DNA of 23,539 bases from JADHTT01 sp964633845 (GCA_964633845.1 CAZWLA010000019.1:1-23539), one strand, 5' to 3'; positions 1 to 8,233 are shown, counted from the stretch's first letter. Translations and numbers: made by a program. Notes: a model not told the origin generated them from the letters alone.

Positions 1-98
1 CATTTGAGAAATAAATCTTGTGAATTTATTGTCTTATTTTTTAAGGCCATTATATATTTTATTATATCAGATTGACACAGAATTTTTAACACTCCCAT
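1..98 (-). CDS. Possible 5' end of an unidentified gene leaving the window
   Basis: Reading leftward on the minus strand, an ATG at 98-96 opens a frame of 32 codons with no stop up to the edge; a second in-frame ATG lies at 50-48. It is in the same frame as recO and begins 21 bases after the recO stop. No convincing Shine-Dalgarno sequence precedes either ATG. The short peptide is not recognisable, so this may be the start of a recO-distal gene or a chance open frame. Confidence 0.3.
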   Translation of the reverse strand, partial: MGVLKILCQSDIIKYIMALKNKTINSQDLFLK

Positions 99-119
99 AA
101 ATTGTAAAGTAATTGTGAA

Positions 120-740
120 TTATATCCCTTGTAGTAGGATATTCCAAATATACTCACACTCTTCATCATTTAGCTCTATAGTGCTATGTTCTTCAAAAAG
201 CTTTTGAATTTGTTGAAGATTAAACCTTCTGGAGTAGCTACATTTACTATGAGTAGGTAATAAACTTCTTACAAGTGATATATTATTATCACTAATTGGC
301 TTTTCACAAAGGAAACATTCATATTGAGTATGAAGTCTACCTTCATGTTTAAGTAGTTTTGTATACCCTTCTATAATAGCTCGTTTTGGATTTTGCTTGG
401 TAATTTTATGTATTAGATCATTAATAAGTATAAAATAAAAATTATCAATATCTTCTACATCTTTTAGATGTCTATAAAATAGCTTTAAAAATCTTTGATG
501 ACAATATAGCTTTTCTTTATCTAAAATCCATGGAAAGTTAAGTTGTATCACATCTTTTAATCTTGGGATGTTACTTTTGAGATTTGACTCAAGTTCAAAG
601 TCTATTTTATATCCGATATTTATATGTGAATGTCTAGCACCATAAAACCTGTAAGCTACAATAATTTCATCTTCTGTAAGAATGGTTACAATAAGATCAT
701 CATCTCTTACTGGTTTAAAATCAATTATATATCCTTGCAT
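120..740 (-). CDS. recO: DNA recombination/repair protein RecO
   Basis: RecO works with RecF and RecR to load RecA on SSB-coated single-stranded DNA during gap repair. The 206-residue product starts with the short beta-rich N-terminal half typical of RecO (OB-fold region, residues about 1-75) followed by a helical part. A likely zinc site is visible at Cys142, Cys145, His164 and Cys167. It is shorter than the roughly 240 residues of the E. coli protein, which I recall as usual for Campylobacterota. The gene lies 16 bases downstream of prfB on the same strand and is probably cotranscribed with it. No strong ribosome binding site precedes the ATG, which fits translation from a shared transcript. 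Identification rests on overall sequence resemblance and the zinc-like motif. Confidence 0.82.
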   Translation of the reverse strand: MQGYIIDFKPVRDDDLIVTILTEDEIIVAYRFYGARHSHINIGYKIDFELESNLKSNIPRLKDVIQLNFPWILDKEKLYCHQRFLKLFYRHLKDVEDIDNFYFILINDLIHKITKQNPKRAIIEGYTKLLKHEGRLHTQYECFLCEKPISDNNISLVRSLLPTHSKCSYSRRFNLQQIQKLFEEHSTIELNDEECEYIWNILLQGI

Positions 741-756
741 GTTAACTATGCTTGGG

Positions 757-1851
757 CTATTTACTTTGAGAGATTAGAACATCCTCAATCATCTTATCTA
801 AATCACCATCTAAAATAGCATCAATATTTGAATAACCTATACCACTTCTTGTATCTTTTACTTGCTGGTATGGTTGCATTACGTAAGACCTAATCTGATG
901 ACCCCATCCAATTTCTGATTTTGATATTCCATTTTTTTCAGCCATTTGTTTTTCTAACTCTAGTTCATAAAGTCTTGATTTTAGCATCTTCATTGCACTG
1001 GCTTTGTTTTTGTGTTGTGATCTATCATTTTGACATTGAACTACAACACCAGTCTCAATATGTGTAATTCTAATAGCTGATTCTGTTTTATTTACATGCT
1101 GACCACCTGCACCACTTGCTCTATATGTATCAATTCTTATATCTTTGTCTTCAATTTCTATATCAATATTGTCATCAACTTCAGGTGATACCATTACAGA
1201 TGCAAAAGATGTGTGTCGTTTAGCATTTGAATCAAATGGTGAGATTCTTACTAATCTATGAATTCCATTTTCAGCCTTTAAATAACCATAGGCATTAATA
1301 CCACTTACGATAAATGATACATCTTTAATACCAGCTTCATCTCCTGCTTGATGATCTAAAATTTCAACTTTGAAGCCTTGTCTTTCTGCCCATCTTAAAT
1401 ACATTCTATAAAGCATATGTGCCCAATCACAAGACTCAGTTCCACCAGCTCCTGGATGTACAGATACAATCGCATTGCTAGCATCATCATCGCCACTTAA
1501 CATCACTTCAATTTCAGTCTTTTGAATGATCTCTTCAAGGCTTGAAGCTTCTTCAAAAAGTGTTTCTATAGTATCTATATCATCTTCTTCTGTTGCCATT
1601 TCATAAAGTTCATTTGCATCTGTTAAGGTTTCATTTGATTTATTAAACTTATTTAGTCTTCCTAAAAGTCTATTTTTTTCTTGACCTATTTTACTAGCTT
1701 TTTCTTGATTTGACCAAAAATCTGGATCTTGTTCAATTTGTTCTATCTCTTCTAGTCTAGATTTGATTTCACTTGGCTTTAGTATTGATTCAATATTTTG
1801 TAGTTTTTTATTTAAAGTCTTTAAAAGTTCTGTATATTCATAATTATCCAT
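757..1851 (-). CDS. prfB: Peptide chain release factor 2 (RF2)
   Basis: RF2 recognises UGA and UAA stop codons and triggers hydrolysis of peptidyl-tRNA in the ribosome. The 364-residue product carries the RF2-specific Ser-Pro-Phe anticodon-like tripeptide at 204-206, the catalytic Gly-Gly-Gln at 249-251, and the PGAGGTES segment near 133-140. The reading frame is continuous from the ATG: there is no in-frame stop of the programmed +1 frameshift type that autoregulates RF2 in E. coli. The start is followed by the expected helical N-terminal domain. No Shine-Dalgarno sequence precedes the ATG; instead a -10-like hexamer ends six bases before it, so the mRNA may be leaderless. recO follows directly downstream. 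Confidence 0.96.
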   Translation of the reverse strand: MDNYEYTELLKTLNKKLQNIESILKPSEIKSRLEEIEQIEQDPDFWSNQEKASKIGQEKNRLLGRLNKFNKSNETLTDANELYEMATEEDDIDTIETLFEEASSLEEIIQKTEIEVMLSGDDDASNAIVSVHPGAGGTESCDWAHMLYRMYLRWAERQGFKVEILDHQAGDEAGIKDVSFIVSGINAYGYLKAENGIHRLVRISPFDSNAKRHTSFASVMVSPEVDDNIDIEIEDKDIRIDTYRASGAGGQHVNKTESAIRITHIETGVVVQCQNDRSQHKNKASAMKMLKSRLYELELEKQMAEKNGISKSEIGWGHQIRSYVMQPYQQVKDTRSGIGYSNIDAILDGDLDKMIEDVLISQSK

Positions 1852-1857
1852 AAGTTT

Positions 1858-1865
1858 ATTGTATA
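1858..1865 (-). promoter_or_regulatory. Putative prfB promoter (-10), leaderless arrangement
   Basis: On the minus strand the octamer TATACAAT ends six bases upstream of the prfB ATG at 1851. A start site 6-7 bases after the hexamer would fall on the A of the ATG. There is no purine-rich ribosome binding site between. Prediction only. Confidence 0.4.
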
Positions 1866-1883
1866 CTAATTTTAGTTAAAAAC

Positions 1884-1891
1884 GGTAGAAT
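1884..1891 (+). promoter_or_regulatory. Putative -10 promoter for the DUF6868-like gene
   Basis: The octamer GGTAGAAT matches the extended -10 pattern GnTAnAAT described for sigma-70 promoters of Campylobacter and Helicobacter. T-rich sequence lies upstream and the gene starts 31 bases downstream. It is the only clear promoter facing right in the 71-base divergent gap with prfB. Confidence 0.5.
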
Positions 1892-1905
1892 ATATTATTC
1901 AACGA

Positions 1906-1919
1906 AAGCTTAGGAGCTT
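1906..1919 (+). promoter_or_regulatory. Small hairpin overlapping the ribosome binding site
   Basis: AAGCT at 1906-1910 can pair with AGCTT at 1915-1919 around a four-base loop TAGG. The Shine-Dalgarno sequence AGGAG (1912-1916) lies in the loop and the 3' arm, seven bases or so before the ATG at 1923. A five-pair stem is weak, so a regulatory role is only a possibility. Confidence 0.3.
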
Positions 1920-1922
1920 AAA

Positions 1923-2165
1923 ATGACAATAGAATTAACAAAAGAATTTTTAGGCTGGTGTACTGTGATTAATATGGGTATTTTAATATTTTGGTTTTTG
2001 ATGATTGTATTTGTCAAGGACTTTGTGTACAGTATCCATAACAGGTGGTTTAATTTATCCCAAGAGAAGCTAAATAGTATACATTATTCTTCGATGGCAT
2101 ATTATAAATTAACAATCTTTATATTTAATTTAGTTCCCTATATTGTATTATCAATTATGAGTTAA
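1923..2165 (+). CDS. Small two-helix membrane protein, DUF6868-like
   Basis: An 80-residue protein with two hydrophobic segments, at about residues 13-32 and 60-79, joined by a polar loop that includes a His-Asn-Arg-Trp-Phe stretch. The pattern of an early Phe-Leu-Gly-Trp-Cys, the central Arg-Trp-Phe and the Asn-Leu-Val-Pro-Tyr in the second helix matches what I recall of the DUF6868 family. That assignment is from memory. No function is known to me. It has a good Shine-Dalgarno sequence (AGGAG, 1912-1916) and its own likely promoter, and is the first gene of the rightward series after the divergent gap with prfB. The next gene follows after 21 bases. Confidence 0.75.
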   Translation: MTIELTKEFLGWCTVINMGILIFWFLMIVFVKDFVYSIHNRWFNLSQEKLNSIHYSSMAYYKLTIFIFNLVPYIVLSIMS

Positions 2166-2186
2166 CTATAATATATAAGAAGATAA

Positions 2187-3023
2187 ATGATAAAACTATA
2201 TAAAAAAGAATTTGATAGATTAGTAGCTAAAGATATTTTTGAATTTGAAGTGCAAAATCCAGACTATAAGTCTTTAGTAGATTTGGCACAAATAAATTTT
2301 TGTAAATTTCTTACACCAAAGATATTAGATGAACACACTATCATTGCAAGATTTGAAAAGCTTGATACTAGAAGTTCATTTCATCAAGAGAGTGATAATA
2401 TAGAAAAGTATGGAATAGATTCTACTTTTGCTACAATTAATAAAAATGAACAAGCATCTTTTTTATACTATTATAAACAAGCCTTAGAAAATGTAAAATG
2501 TAATCAAAGAATAAAAATACTAAATCTTGGTGTAAATTCTGGTGATGAGTTTGAGGTGATTAAAGAATATATATCAAATTTTGAAAATTTAGAATTAGTT
2601 GGGATTGATTATTGTGCATCTGCTATCAAACAAGCACAAGAAAAATTTAAAGATGATAAAAATATAAAATTTTTAGAAGCCAATATAAATAATCTAAATG
2701 ATTTTAATTTAGGTACTTTTGACTTAATTATATCTATAGGGACACTACAAAGTGTTAATTCAAATTTTAAATTGTTGTTTCAAGATATAGTACAAAAATA
2801 TCTTAAAAAAGATGGTGCTATGATACTAGGCTTTCCAAATTGTCGTTGGATTGATGGCCAGATGATATATGGTGCAAGTGCTAAAAATTATAACTTTTCA
2901 GAGATGACAGTACTTTTTAATGATGCTCAATTTTGTAAAAAATATTTACAACAAAAGAAGTTTAGAGTCACACTAACTGGTAAAGATTATATATTTTTAA
3001 CAGCTACATCGATAAAAAAATAA
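2187..3023 (+). CDS. Class I SAM-dependent methyltransferase
   Basis: A 278-residue soluble protein with a Rossmann methyltransferase fold in its second half. Motif I (ILNLGVNSGDE, residues 111-121) would bind S-adenosylmethionine. An acidic residue at the end of the second strand (Asp141) would contact its ribose, and a motif IV-like FDLIISIGTL lies at 178-187. The first 100 residues are a helical extension that I do not recognise and that may set substrate specificity. The substrate cannot be told from sequence: small molecule, lipid, protein and RNA are all open. It lies 21 bases after the DUF6868-like gene and 20 before the YwbE gene, so it is probably in the same transcript. Weak ribosome binding site. 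Confidence 0.8.
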   Translation: MIKLYKKEFDRLVAKDIFEFEVQNPDYKSLVDLAQINFCKFLTPKILDEHTIIARFEKLDTRSSFHQESDNIEKYGIDSTFATINKNEQASFLYYYKQALENVKCNQRIKILNLGVNSGDEFEVIKEYISNFENLELVGIDYCASAIKQAQEKFKDDKNIKFLEANINNLNDFNLGTFDLIISIGTLQSVNSNFKLLFQDIVQKYLKKDGAMILGFPNCRWIDGQMIYGASAKNYNFSEMTVLFNDAQFCKKYLQQKKFRVTLTGKDYIFLTATSIKK

Positions 3024-3043
3024 AGAAAAGAAGGCAAAACCAA

Positions 3044-3241
3044 ATGATACTAAATCCAAAACTAAGAGAAGATATTAAAATAGGTGCAAATGTAAATATA
3101 GTACTAAAAAAAGATCAACGATCTGGGAAACTAACACAAGGGATAGTGAAAAGATTATTGACCAATTCCCCACAACATCCAAATGGCATAAAAGTACAAT
3201 TAGAAAATGGACAAGTAGGAAGAGTAAAAGAGATAGTATAA
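3044..3241 (+). CDS. YwbE family protein
   Basis: A 65-residue basic protein. It begins with the ILNPKLREDIKIG segment and contains a Gly-Ile-Val-Lys stretch and a His-Pro-Asn-Gly-Ile-Lys-Val motif near residues 46-52. This is the pattern of the YwbE family: small KOW/SH3-like beta-barrel proteins of unknown function that are widespread in bacteria. The length matches the family. A ribosome binding site (AAGAAGG) lies shortly upstream. A role in nucleic-acid binding is sometimes suspected for such folds but nothing here proves it. It sits between the methyltransferase gene and panC. Confidence 0.85.
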   Translation: MILNPKLREDIKIGANVNIVLKKDQRSGKLTQGIVKRLLTNSPQHPNGIKVQLENGQVGRVKEIV

Positions 3242-3255
3242 TTAATATTGTGTAG

Positions 3256-3263
3256 GATAAAAT
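3256..3263 (+). promoter_or_regulatory. Putative panC promoter (-10), leaderless arrangement
   Basis: GATAAAAT is a perfect match to the GnTAnAAT extended -10 pattern and ends six bases before the panC ATG. The only Shine-Dalgarno-like AGGA (3254-3257) lies twelve bases from the ATG and inside the box itself. A transcript starting at or next to the ATG is therefore plausible. Confidence 0.45.
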
Positions 3264-3269
3264 ACGCGC

Positions 3270-4091
3270 ATGAAAATAATTAATAATATACATACTTTAA
3301 AACAAAATTTAAAATTACAAAAATCTATAATAGGATTTGTACCAACTATGGGTGCATTACATGATGGACATATCTCTCTAATAAGAAAAGCAAGAGAAGA
3401 AAATGATATAGTAGTTGTATCTATATTTGTAAATCCTACACAGTTTTTAGCAGGGGAAGATTTAGATAAATATCCATCAAAAATGCTTGCAGATGAAAAA
3501 ATATGTAAATTAGCTGGAGTTGATTTTCTGTTTACCCCAGATATAAATACAATGTATACGCAAGATGAGGTTTTGATAAAAGCGCCAATCTTAAGAAGCT
3601 ATACACTAGAAGGTGAAAGACGACCAGGACATTTTGATGGTGTACTTCAAGTAGTATGTAAATTATTTAATATTGTAAATCCTACAAATGCTTACTTTGG
3701 TAAAAAAGATGCACAGCAATTAAGTCTTATTAAATTAATGGTTGAAAATCTTTACATGGATATAAATATTATAGAGTGTGAAATTATAAGAGAAGCAGAT
3801 GGCTTAGCCATGAGTAGTAGAAATGTATATTTATCTGATAGTGAAAGGATAAAATCTTTACAAATATCAAAATCATTAAAAGTTGCTACAAAGAAAATAA
3901 TGTCTGGATCTACATCATGTGATGAGATTATTGGACATATGGAAGATACACTTGATGGTATAGATATAGAGTATATATCAATAGTAAATAGAAGATTTGA
4001 TAAAATAGAAAAAATACAATTAAAAAATACAATTATTCTTGTAGCTGTAAAAATTGGCAATACAAGATTAATTGATAATATTTGGGTATAG
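3270..4091 (+). CDS. panC: Pantothenate synthetase
   Basis: PanC condenses pantoate with beta-alanine using ATP, the last step of pantothenate synthesis and hence of coenzyme A precursor supply. The 273-residue product shows the nucleotidyl-transferase HIGH-like motif in PTMGALHDGH (residues 25-34), FVNPTQF (53-59), the family signature GKKDAQQL (144-151) and MSSRN (181-185), all expected active-site segments. Length is typical. No panB or panD is adjacent. The gene is separated by 28 bases from the YwbE gene, and a -10-like box directly precedes the ATG, so it may be transcribed separately. rimO follows nine bases after its stop. Confidence 0.96.
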   Translation: MKIINNIHTLKQNLKLQKSIIGFVPTMGALHDGHISLIRKAREENDIVVVSIFVNPTQFLAGEDLDKYPSKMLADEKICKLAGVDFLFTPDINTMYTQDEVLIKAPILRSYTLEGERRPGHFDGVLQVVCKLFNIVNPTNAYFGKKDAQQLSLIKLMVENLYMDINIIECEIIREADGLAMSSRNVYLSDSERIKSLQISKSLKVATKKIMSGSTSCDEIIGHMEDTLDGIDIEYISIVNRRFDKIEKIQLKNTIILVAVKIGNTRLIDNIWV

Positions 4092-4100
4092 GGATAATAT

Positions 4101-5420
4101 ATGGAAAAAACATTACACTTAGTTAGTCTTGGTTGTACAAAAAATCTTGTAGATAGTGAAGTGATGCTTGGAAAACTGAGTGATTATAAAATTATTAATG
4201 ATCCAGCAATAGCCGATGTGATTATTGTAAATACATGTGGATTTATAGAATCTGCAAAACAAGAATCAATAAATACAGTATTAGATTTAGATGATGAAAG
4301 AAAAGATGAATCTGTCTTAGTTATGGCTGGATGTTTAAGTGAAAGATATCAAAAAGAGCTAAAAGAAGATATGCCAGAGATTGATATTTTTACTGGTGTT
4401 GGGGATTATGATAAGATAGATGAGCTAGTAGATGAAAAGAGAAGTCAGTTTACACCAGAAGTATTTTTAACAAATGAAAATGTAGATAGGATAATTACTG
4501 GATCATCATATCATGCATATATCAAATTAAGTGAAGGGTGTAATCAAGCTTGTAGTTTCTGTGCAATTCCTGGCTTTAAAGGTAAGCTATTTTCTCGTAC
4601 TTTAGCTTCAATTATTAAAGAGGTTACAAATCTTGTAGCAAATGGGTATTATGACTTTTCATTTGTATCTCAAGACTCAAGTTCATTTTTAAGAGACCAT
4701 GGGATCAATGATGGATTAGAACAGTTAATAGATGCTATTGAAAAAATAGAAGGTGTAAAATCTGCACGAATTTTATATCTATATCCATCTACAACGACAT
4801 TAGATTTAATAGATAAAATAGGTCAGTCAAAACTTTTCCATAGCTATTTTGATATGCCGTTACAGCATATATCTGCTCATGTTTTAAAGATTATGAAAAG
4901 AGGTAAGGGGAGTGAAAAACTTAAAGAGTTAATGGATCATATGCACAAACAGCCTAACTCTTTTGTGCGATCTACATTTATTGTTGGACATCCAGGAGAA
5001 ACTCAAGCTGATTTTGAAGAACTTTGCACTTATGTAAGAGAGTATAAGTTTGATAGAGCAAATGTATTTTCTTATAGTGATGAAGATGGTACAACATCAT
5101 ATGATATGGAAGAAAAAGTTCCACAAGAGATTATTGATACTAGGGCTGAAATTTTAGGTGATATAATTGCTCAAACTACACAAGAAGCTTTAGAGAAAAA
5201 AATTGGTCAAATTATTCAAGTAATTGTAGATGGAGAGAGCCAAGAGCATGAATATCTTTTAAGTGCCAAAGATATTGTATGGGCTCCAGAGATTGATGGT
5301 GAGATCTATATAAATGATAATGAACTAGGTGATGGAGTGCAGATTAAATTTGGACAAATTTATAGTGCGAAAATTACTGAACTAGCTGGAGATAAATTAC
5401 TAGCAACTATTATAAAATAA
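4101..5420 (+). CDS. rimO: Ribosomal protein S12 methylthiotransferase RimO
   Basis: RimO is a radical SAM methylthiotransferase that adds a methylthio group to the beta carbon of a conserved Asp of ribosomal protein S12. The N-terminal MTTase domain supplies Cys12, Cys46 and Cys78 for one iron-sulfur cluster. The radical SAM cluster is bound by Cys147, Cys151 and Cys154 in CNQACSFC, followed by AIPGFKG. A C-terminal TRAM-like beta domain covers about residues 370-439. RimO is preferred over MiaB because of the N-terminal VSLGCTKNLVDSE and the CNQACSFC form of the cluster motif. Length (439) is normal. It lies nine bases after panC and eleven before the YgiQ-type gene. Confidence 0.95.
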   Translation: MEKTLHLVSLGCTKNLVDSEVMLGKLSDYKIINDPAIADVIIVNTCGFIESAKQESINTVLDLDDERKDESVLVMAGCLSERYQKELKEDMPEIDIFTGVGDYDKIDELVDEKRSQFTPEVFLTNENVDRIITGSSYHAYIKLSEGCNQACSFCAIPGFKGKLFSRTLASIIKEVTNLVANGYYDFSFVSQDSSSFLRDHGINDGLEQLIDAIEKIEGVKSARILYLYPSTTTLDLIDKIGQSKLFHSYFDMPLQHISAHVLKIMKRGKGSEKLKELMDHMHKQPNSFVRSTFIVGHPGETQADFEELCTYVREYKFDRANVFSYSDEDGTTSYDMEEKVPQEIIDTRAEILGDIIAQTTQEALEKKIGQIIQVIVDGESQEHEYLLSAKDIVWAPEIDGEIYINDNELGDGVQIKFGQIYSAKITELAGDKLLATIIK

Positions 5421-5431
5421 AAGGCTAAAAG

Positions 5432-7252
5432 ATGTTTCTCCCAACTATAAAAGAAGAATTAAAAACATTAAGCTGGGAACAGCTTGATATTATTTTAGTA
5501 AGTGGAGATACATATATTGATTCACCTTATAGTGGTATGGCGATTGTTGGACAATTGTTATTGCAACAAGGATATAAAGTAGGAATTATAGCACAGCCTG
5601 ATTATGAAAGTGATGTAGATATTACAAGACTTGGTGAACCAAAATTATTTTGGGGAGTAAGTTCTGGATTAGTTGATAGTATGGTTGCAAACTATACAGC
5701 ACTAAAAAAGTTTAGAAATTCTGATGATTTTACACCAGGTGAAAAAAATAATAGACGACCAGATCGTGCAACACTTGTTTACTCAAATTTAATTAGAAGA
5801 TATTTTAAAAATACTGTACCTATTGTACTTGGTGGAATAGAAGCAAGTTTACGTCGTACGGCACATTATGATTATTGGTCAAATAAGGTGCGAGGGTCAA
5901 TTTTATTTGATGCAAAAGCAGATATATTAGTATATGGAATGGCAGAAAAATCTATTGTAGAAGTAGCATCTGCATTAGCTACAAATCAATCCTATGAAGA
6001 TATCAGAGGTATATGCTATATTAGCAAAGAGCCTAAAGATGAATATATAAAACTACCAACACTTAAAGAGTGTCAAGATAAAAATGATAAAAATAAGATG
6101 ATAGATATGTTCCATCTTTTTTATGATAACAATGACCCAATTACAGCAAATGGTTTATCTCAAGAACATAATGGAAGATACTTAATTCAAAATCCACCAC
6201 AATTTTATATGAGTGAAGATGAGATAGATAATGTTTACAATCTACCATATGAAAGGGAAGTACATCCCCACTATGCAGCTCAAGGTAAAGTAAAAGCTAT
6301 GGAGACTATTCGATTTTCGGTGACAACACATCATGGATGCTATGGAGAATGCAATTTTTGTGCTATTTCTGTACATCAAGGTAGAACCATACGAAGTAGA
6401 AGTGAAAAGTCTATTTTGAGTGAAGTAAAAGGATTTACTAAAAATCCAAAATTTAAAGGTACTATCTCTGATGTAGGTGGAGCAACTGCAAATATGTATG
6501 GATACGAGTGTGATAAGAAGCTTAAAAAAGGTACATGTGAAGATATACGATGTACTGGTCACCGTATGTTTAATCCTATGAAGTTCACAAAGCCAAAAGA
6601 CAAAGACTATAAAATATGTCCAGTCTTAAAGCCAAACCATAAACGAAATATAAACTTACTACAAGATATACGAAATATCCCTGGGGTAAAAAAAGTATTT
6701 GTAAATAGTGGTATTAGATATGATTTAATAAATGAAGATGAGCATTATGGAAAAGAGTATCTAAAAGAGATTGTTTCTCATCATGTAAGTGGTCAGATGA
6801 AAATAGCTCCTGAGCATAGTGAATCAAAAGTCTTAAAATATATGGGTAAACCAGATAAAAAAGTATTGACTGATTTCAAGCAAAATTTTGAAGATCTCAA
6901 TAAAAAAAGTGGGAAAAATCAATTTCTTACATATTATATGATTGCAGCACATCCTGGTTCTACTCAAAAAGATATGGAGGATTTAAAATCGTTTGCAAAT
7001 GCAGATTTAAAATTAAATCCAGAACAAGTACAAGTATTTACTCCAACACCATCTACATACTCAACACTTATGTACTATACAGAACTTGATCCTTGGACAA
7101 GAGAAGCAATATATGTTGAAAAAGACCCTAGTAAAAAACAAAAACAAAAAGATGTAGTAACACAAAGTAGTAACTATAAAGGTAAAAAGCCTAATAATCA
7201 AAGAAGATCTTGTAGTTCTAAATCAAAAACTTATAAAAAAATTACTAAATAA
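5432..7252 (+). CDS. YgiQ family radical SAM protein
   Basis: A 606-residue protein with the layout of YgiQ (UPF0313). An N-terminal cobalamin-binding-like domain starts near residue 18 and includes the DTYIDSPYSGMAIVGQLL segment; a radical SAM core follows, with CYGECNFC at 303-310 giving Cys303, Cys307 and Cys310. Further conserved-looking blocks are GGIEASLRR (134-142) and an AHPGST stretch late in the core. The C-terminal tail of about 35 residues is rich in lysine and serine and is probably disordered. The reaction catalysed by the family is not established as far as I know. A Shine-Dalgarno sequence (AAAAGG) lies upstream. It is probably cotranscribed with rimO. Confidence 0.92.
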   Translation: MFLPTIKEELKTLSWEQLDIILVSGDTYIDSPYSGMAIVGQLLLQQGYKVGIIAQPDYESDVDITRLGEPKLFWGVSSGLVDSMVANYTALKKFRNSDDFTPGEKNNRRPDRATLVYSNLIRRYFKNTVPIVLGGIEASLRRTAHYDYWSNKVRGSILFDAKADILVYGMAEKSIVEVASALATNQSYEDIRGICYISKEPKDEYIKLPTLKECQDKNDKNKMIDMFHLFYDNNDPITANGLSQEHNGRYLIQNPPQFYMSEDEIDNVYNLPYEREVHPHYAAQGKVKAMETIRFSVTTHHGCYGECNFCAISVHQGRTIRSRSEKSILSEVKGFTKNPKFKGTISDVGGATANMYGYECDKKLKKGTCEDIRCTGHRMFNPMKFTKPKDKDYKICPVLKPNHKRNINLLQDIRNIPGVKKVFVNSGIRYDLINEDEHYGKEYLKEIVSHHVSGQMKIAPEHSESKVLKYMGKPDKKVLTDFKQNFEDLNKKSGKNQFLTYYMIAAHPGSTQKDMEDLKSFANADLKLNPEQVQVFTPTPSTYSTLMYYTELDPWTREAIYVEKDPSKKQKQKDVVTQSSNYKGKKPNNQRRSCSSKSKTYKKITK

Positions 7253-7257
7253 AATTA

Positions 7258-7280
7258 ACTAAAACTGTTTAGTAGTTTTA
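7258..7280 (+). terminator. Weak terminator-like hairpin after the YgiQ gene
   Basis: ACTAAA (7258-7263) can pair with TTTAGT (7268-7273) around a four-base loop and is followed by AGTTTTA. The stem is AT-only apart from two pairs, so strength is doubtful. It sits between the YgiQ stop and the likely msrB-msrA promoter, where a terminator would make sense. Confidence 0.25.
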
Positions 7281-7293
7281 TGTGAACTTCCTT

Positions 7294-7308
7294 TATAATA
7301 GTTAAAAT
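7294..7308 (+). promoter_or_regulatory. Putative msrB-msrA promoter
   Basis: Two overlapping -10 candidates: a consensus TATAAT at 7294-7299 and GTTAAAAT at 7301-7308, the latter a perfect GnTAnAAT. The second ends 26 bases before the ATG at 7335, leaving room for the AAGGA ribosome binding site at about 7320-7324. Confidence 0.5.
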
Positions 7309-7334
7309 ATTAAAAGAGTAAGGAAAGATATCAA

Positions 7335-8177
7335 ATGTCTTATAATGAATTAAATTCAGAAGAAAAAAGAGTTATTTTACATAAAGGTACCGAGAGACCT
7401 TTTACTGGAAAATTTAATGAGCATAAAGGTGATGGTACTTATACTTGTAGACAGTGTAATGCTCCATTATATAAATCAAATAGTAAATTTTCAAGTGGTT
7501 GTGGATGGCCAAGCTTCGATGATAATATTGAAGGTGCGGTAAAGAGAGTACCAGATGCAGATGGACAAAGAGTTGAGATAGTTTGTGCTAAATGTGATGG
7601 GCACTTAGGACATGTATTTGAAGGAGAACAGTTTACCCCTACAAATACAAGACATTGTGTAAATTCAGTTTCAATTGATTTTGAAGGAAGTGATTCATTT
7701 AAAAAAGCATATTTTGCTGCTGGTTGTTTTTGGGGAGTAGAATATCATTTTGAGAAATTTCCAGGTGTAGTTTCTGCTGTGTCGGGGTATCAAGGTGGTG
7801 AGGTTGAAAATCCAACTTATGAGCAAATTTGTACAAAAACTACTGGGCATTTGGAAGTAGTAGAAGTAGCTTATGACCCAAACATTGTAAGCTATGAAAC
7901 TTTGGTTAAATTGTTCTTTGAGATACATGACCCAGAACAACCAAATGGTCAAGGTCCAGACATTGGTCCACAGTACTTAAGTGCAATTTTTACAAGTGAT
8001 GAAGATGAGAAAAAAGTGATACAGACTATTGCAAAGGAATTAACTAATAAAGGTTATAATTTAGCAACAAAACTATTACCAATGGCACCGTTTTATAAAG
8101 CGGAAGAGTATCATCAAGATTACTACCAAAGAAGAAATCAACAGCCATATTGTCATACTTATACTAAAAGATTTTAG
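7335..8177 (+). CDS. Bifunctional methionine sulfoxide reductase, MsrB-MsrA fusion
   Basis: The 280-residue enzyme should reduce both R- and S-methionine sulfoxide. The N-terminal MsrB domain (about 1-118) has zinc ligands Cys38, Cys41, Cys84 and Cys87, the CGWPSF loop (Cys56) and the catalytic Cys108 in RHCVNS. The C-terminal MsrA domain (about 124-280) starts with GCFWG (catalytic Cys131) and ends near a probable resolving Cys273. The B-then-A order is one of the known fusion orders. No signal peptide is visible, so it is probably cytoplasmic. It has its own likely promoter and a Shine-Dalgarno AAGGA. A second MsrB domain occurs 5 kb downstream (12569-13441). Confidence 0.95.
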   Translation: MSYNELNSEEKRVILHKGTERPFTGKFNEHKGDGTYTCRQCNAPLYKSNSKFSSGCGWPSFDDNIEGAVKRVPDADGQRVEIVCAKCDGHLGHVFEGEQFTPTNTRHCVNSVSIDFEGSDSFKKAYFAAGCFWGVEYHFEKFPGVVSAVSGYQGGEVENPTYEQICTKTTGHLEVVEVAYDPNIVSYETLVKLFFEIHDPEQPNGQGPDIGPQYLSAIFTSDEDEKKVIQTIAKELTNKGYNLATKLLPMAPFYKAEEYHQDYYQRRNQQPYCHTYTKRF

Positions 8178-8197
8178 ACTACTAAAAGAGAGTTTTC

Positions 8198-8205
8198 GAT
8201 AATAT
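8198..8205 (+). promoter_or_regulatory. Putative apt promoter (-10)
   Basis: GATAATAT differs from GnTAnAAT at one position and ends 28 bases before the apt ATG, the same spacing seen for the other predicted promoters with ribosome binding sites in this window. Confidence 0.35.
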
Positions 8206-8233
8206 ATCTCTATATTAACAGAAGAGATAAAAT

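Noticed and set aside
72..77. TTGACA on the plus strand as a -35 box
   Set aside because: No matching -10 hexamer lies 16-18 bases downstream and the only genes there are on the opposite strand.
757..1851. Possible programmed frameshift in prfB
   Set aside because: The frame is uninterrupted from the ATG through the GGQ motif, with no early in-frame TGA, so the E. coli-type mechanism is absent.
3075..3293. Leucine-rich minus-strand frame opposite the YwbE and panC genes
   Set aside because: It is the shadow of the YwbE gene; its hydrophobic look comes from AT-rich antisense codons and it has no start signals.
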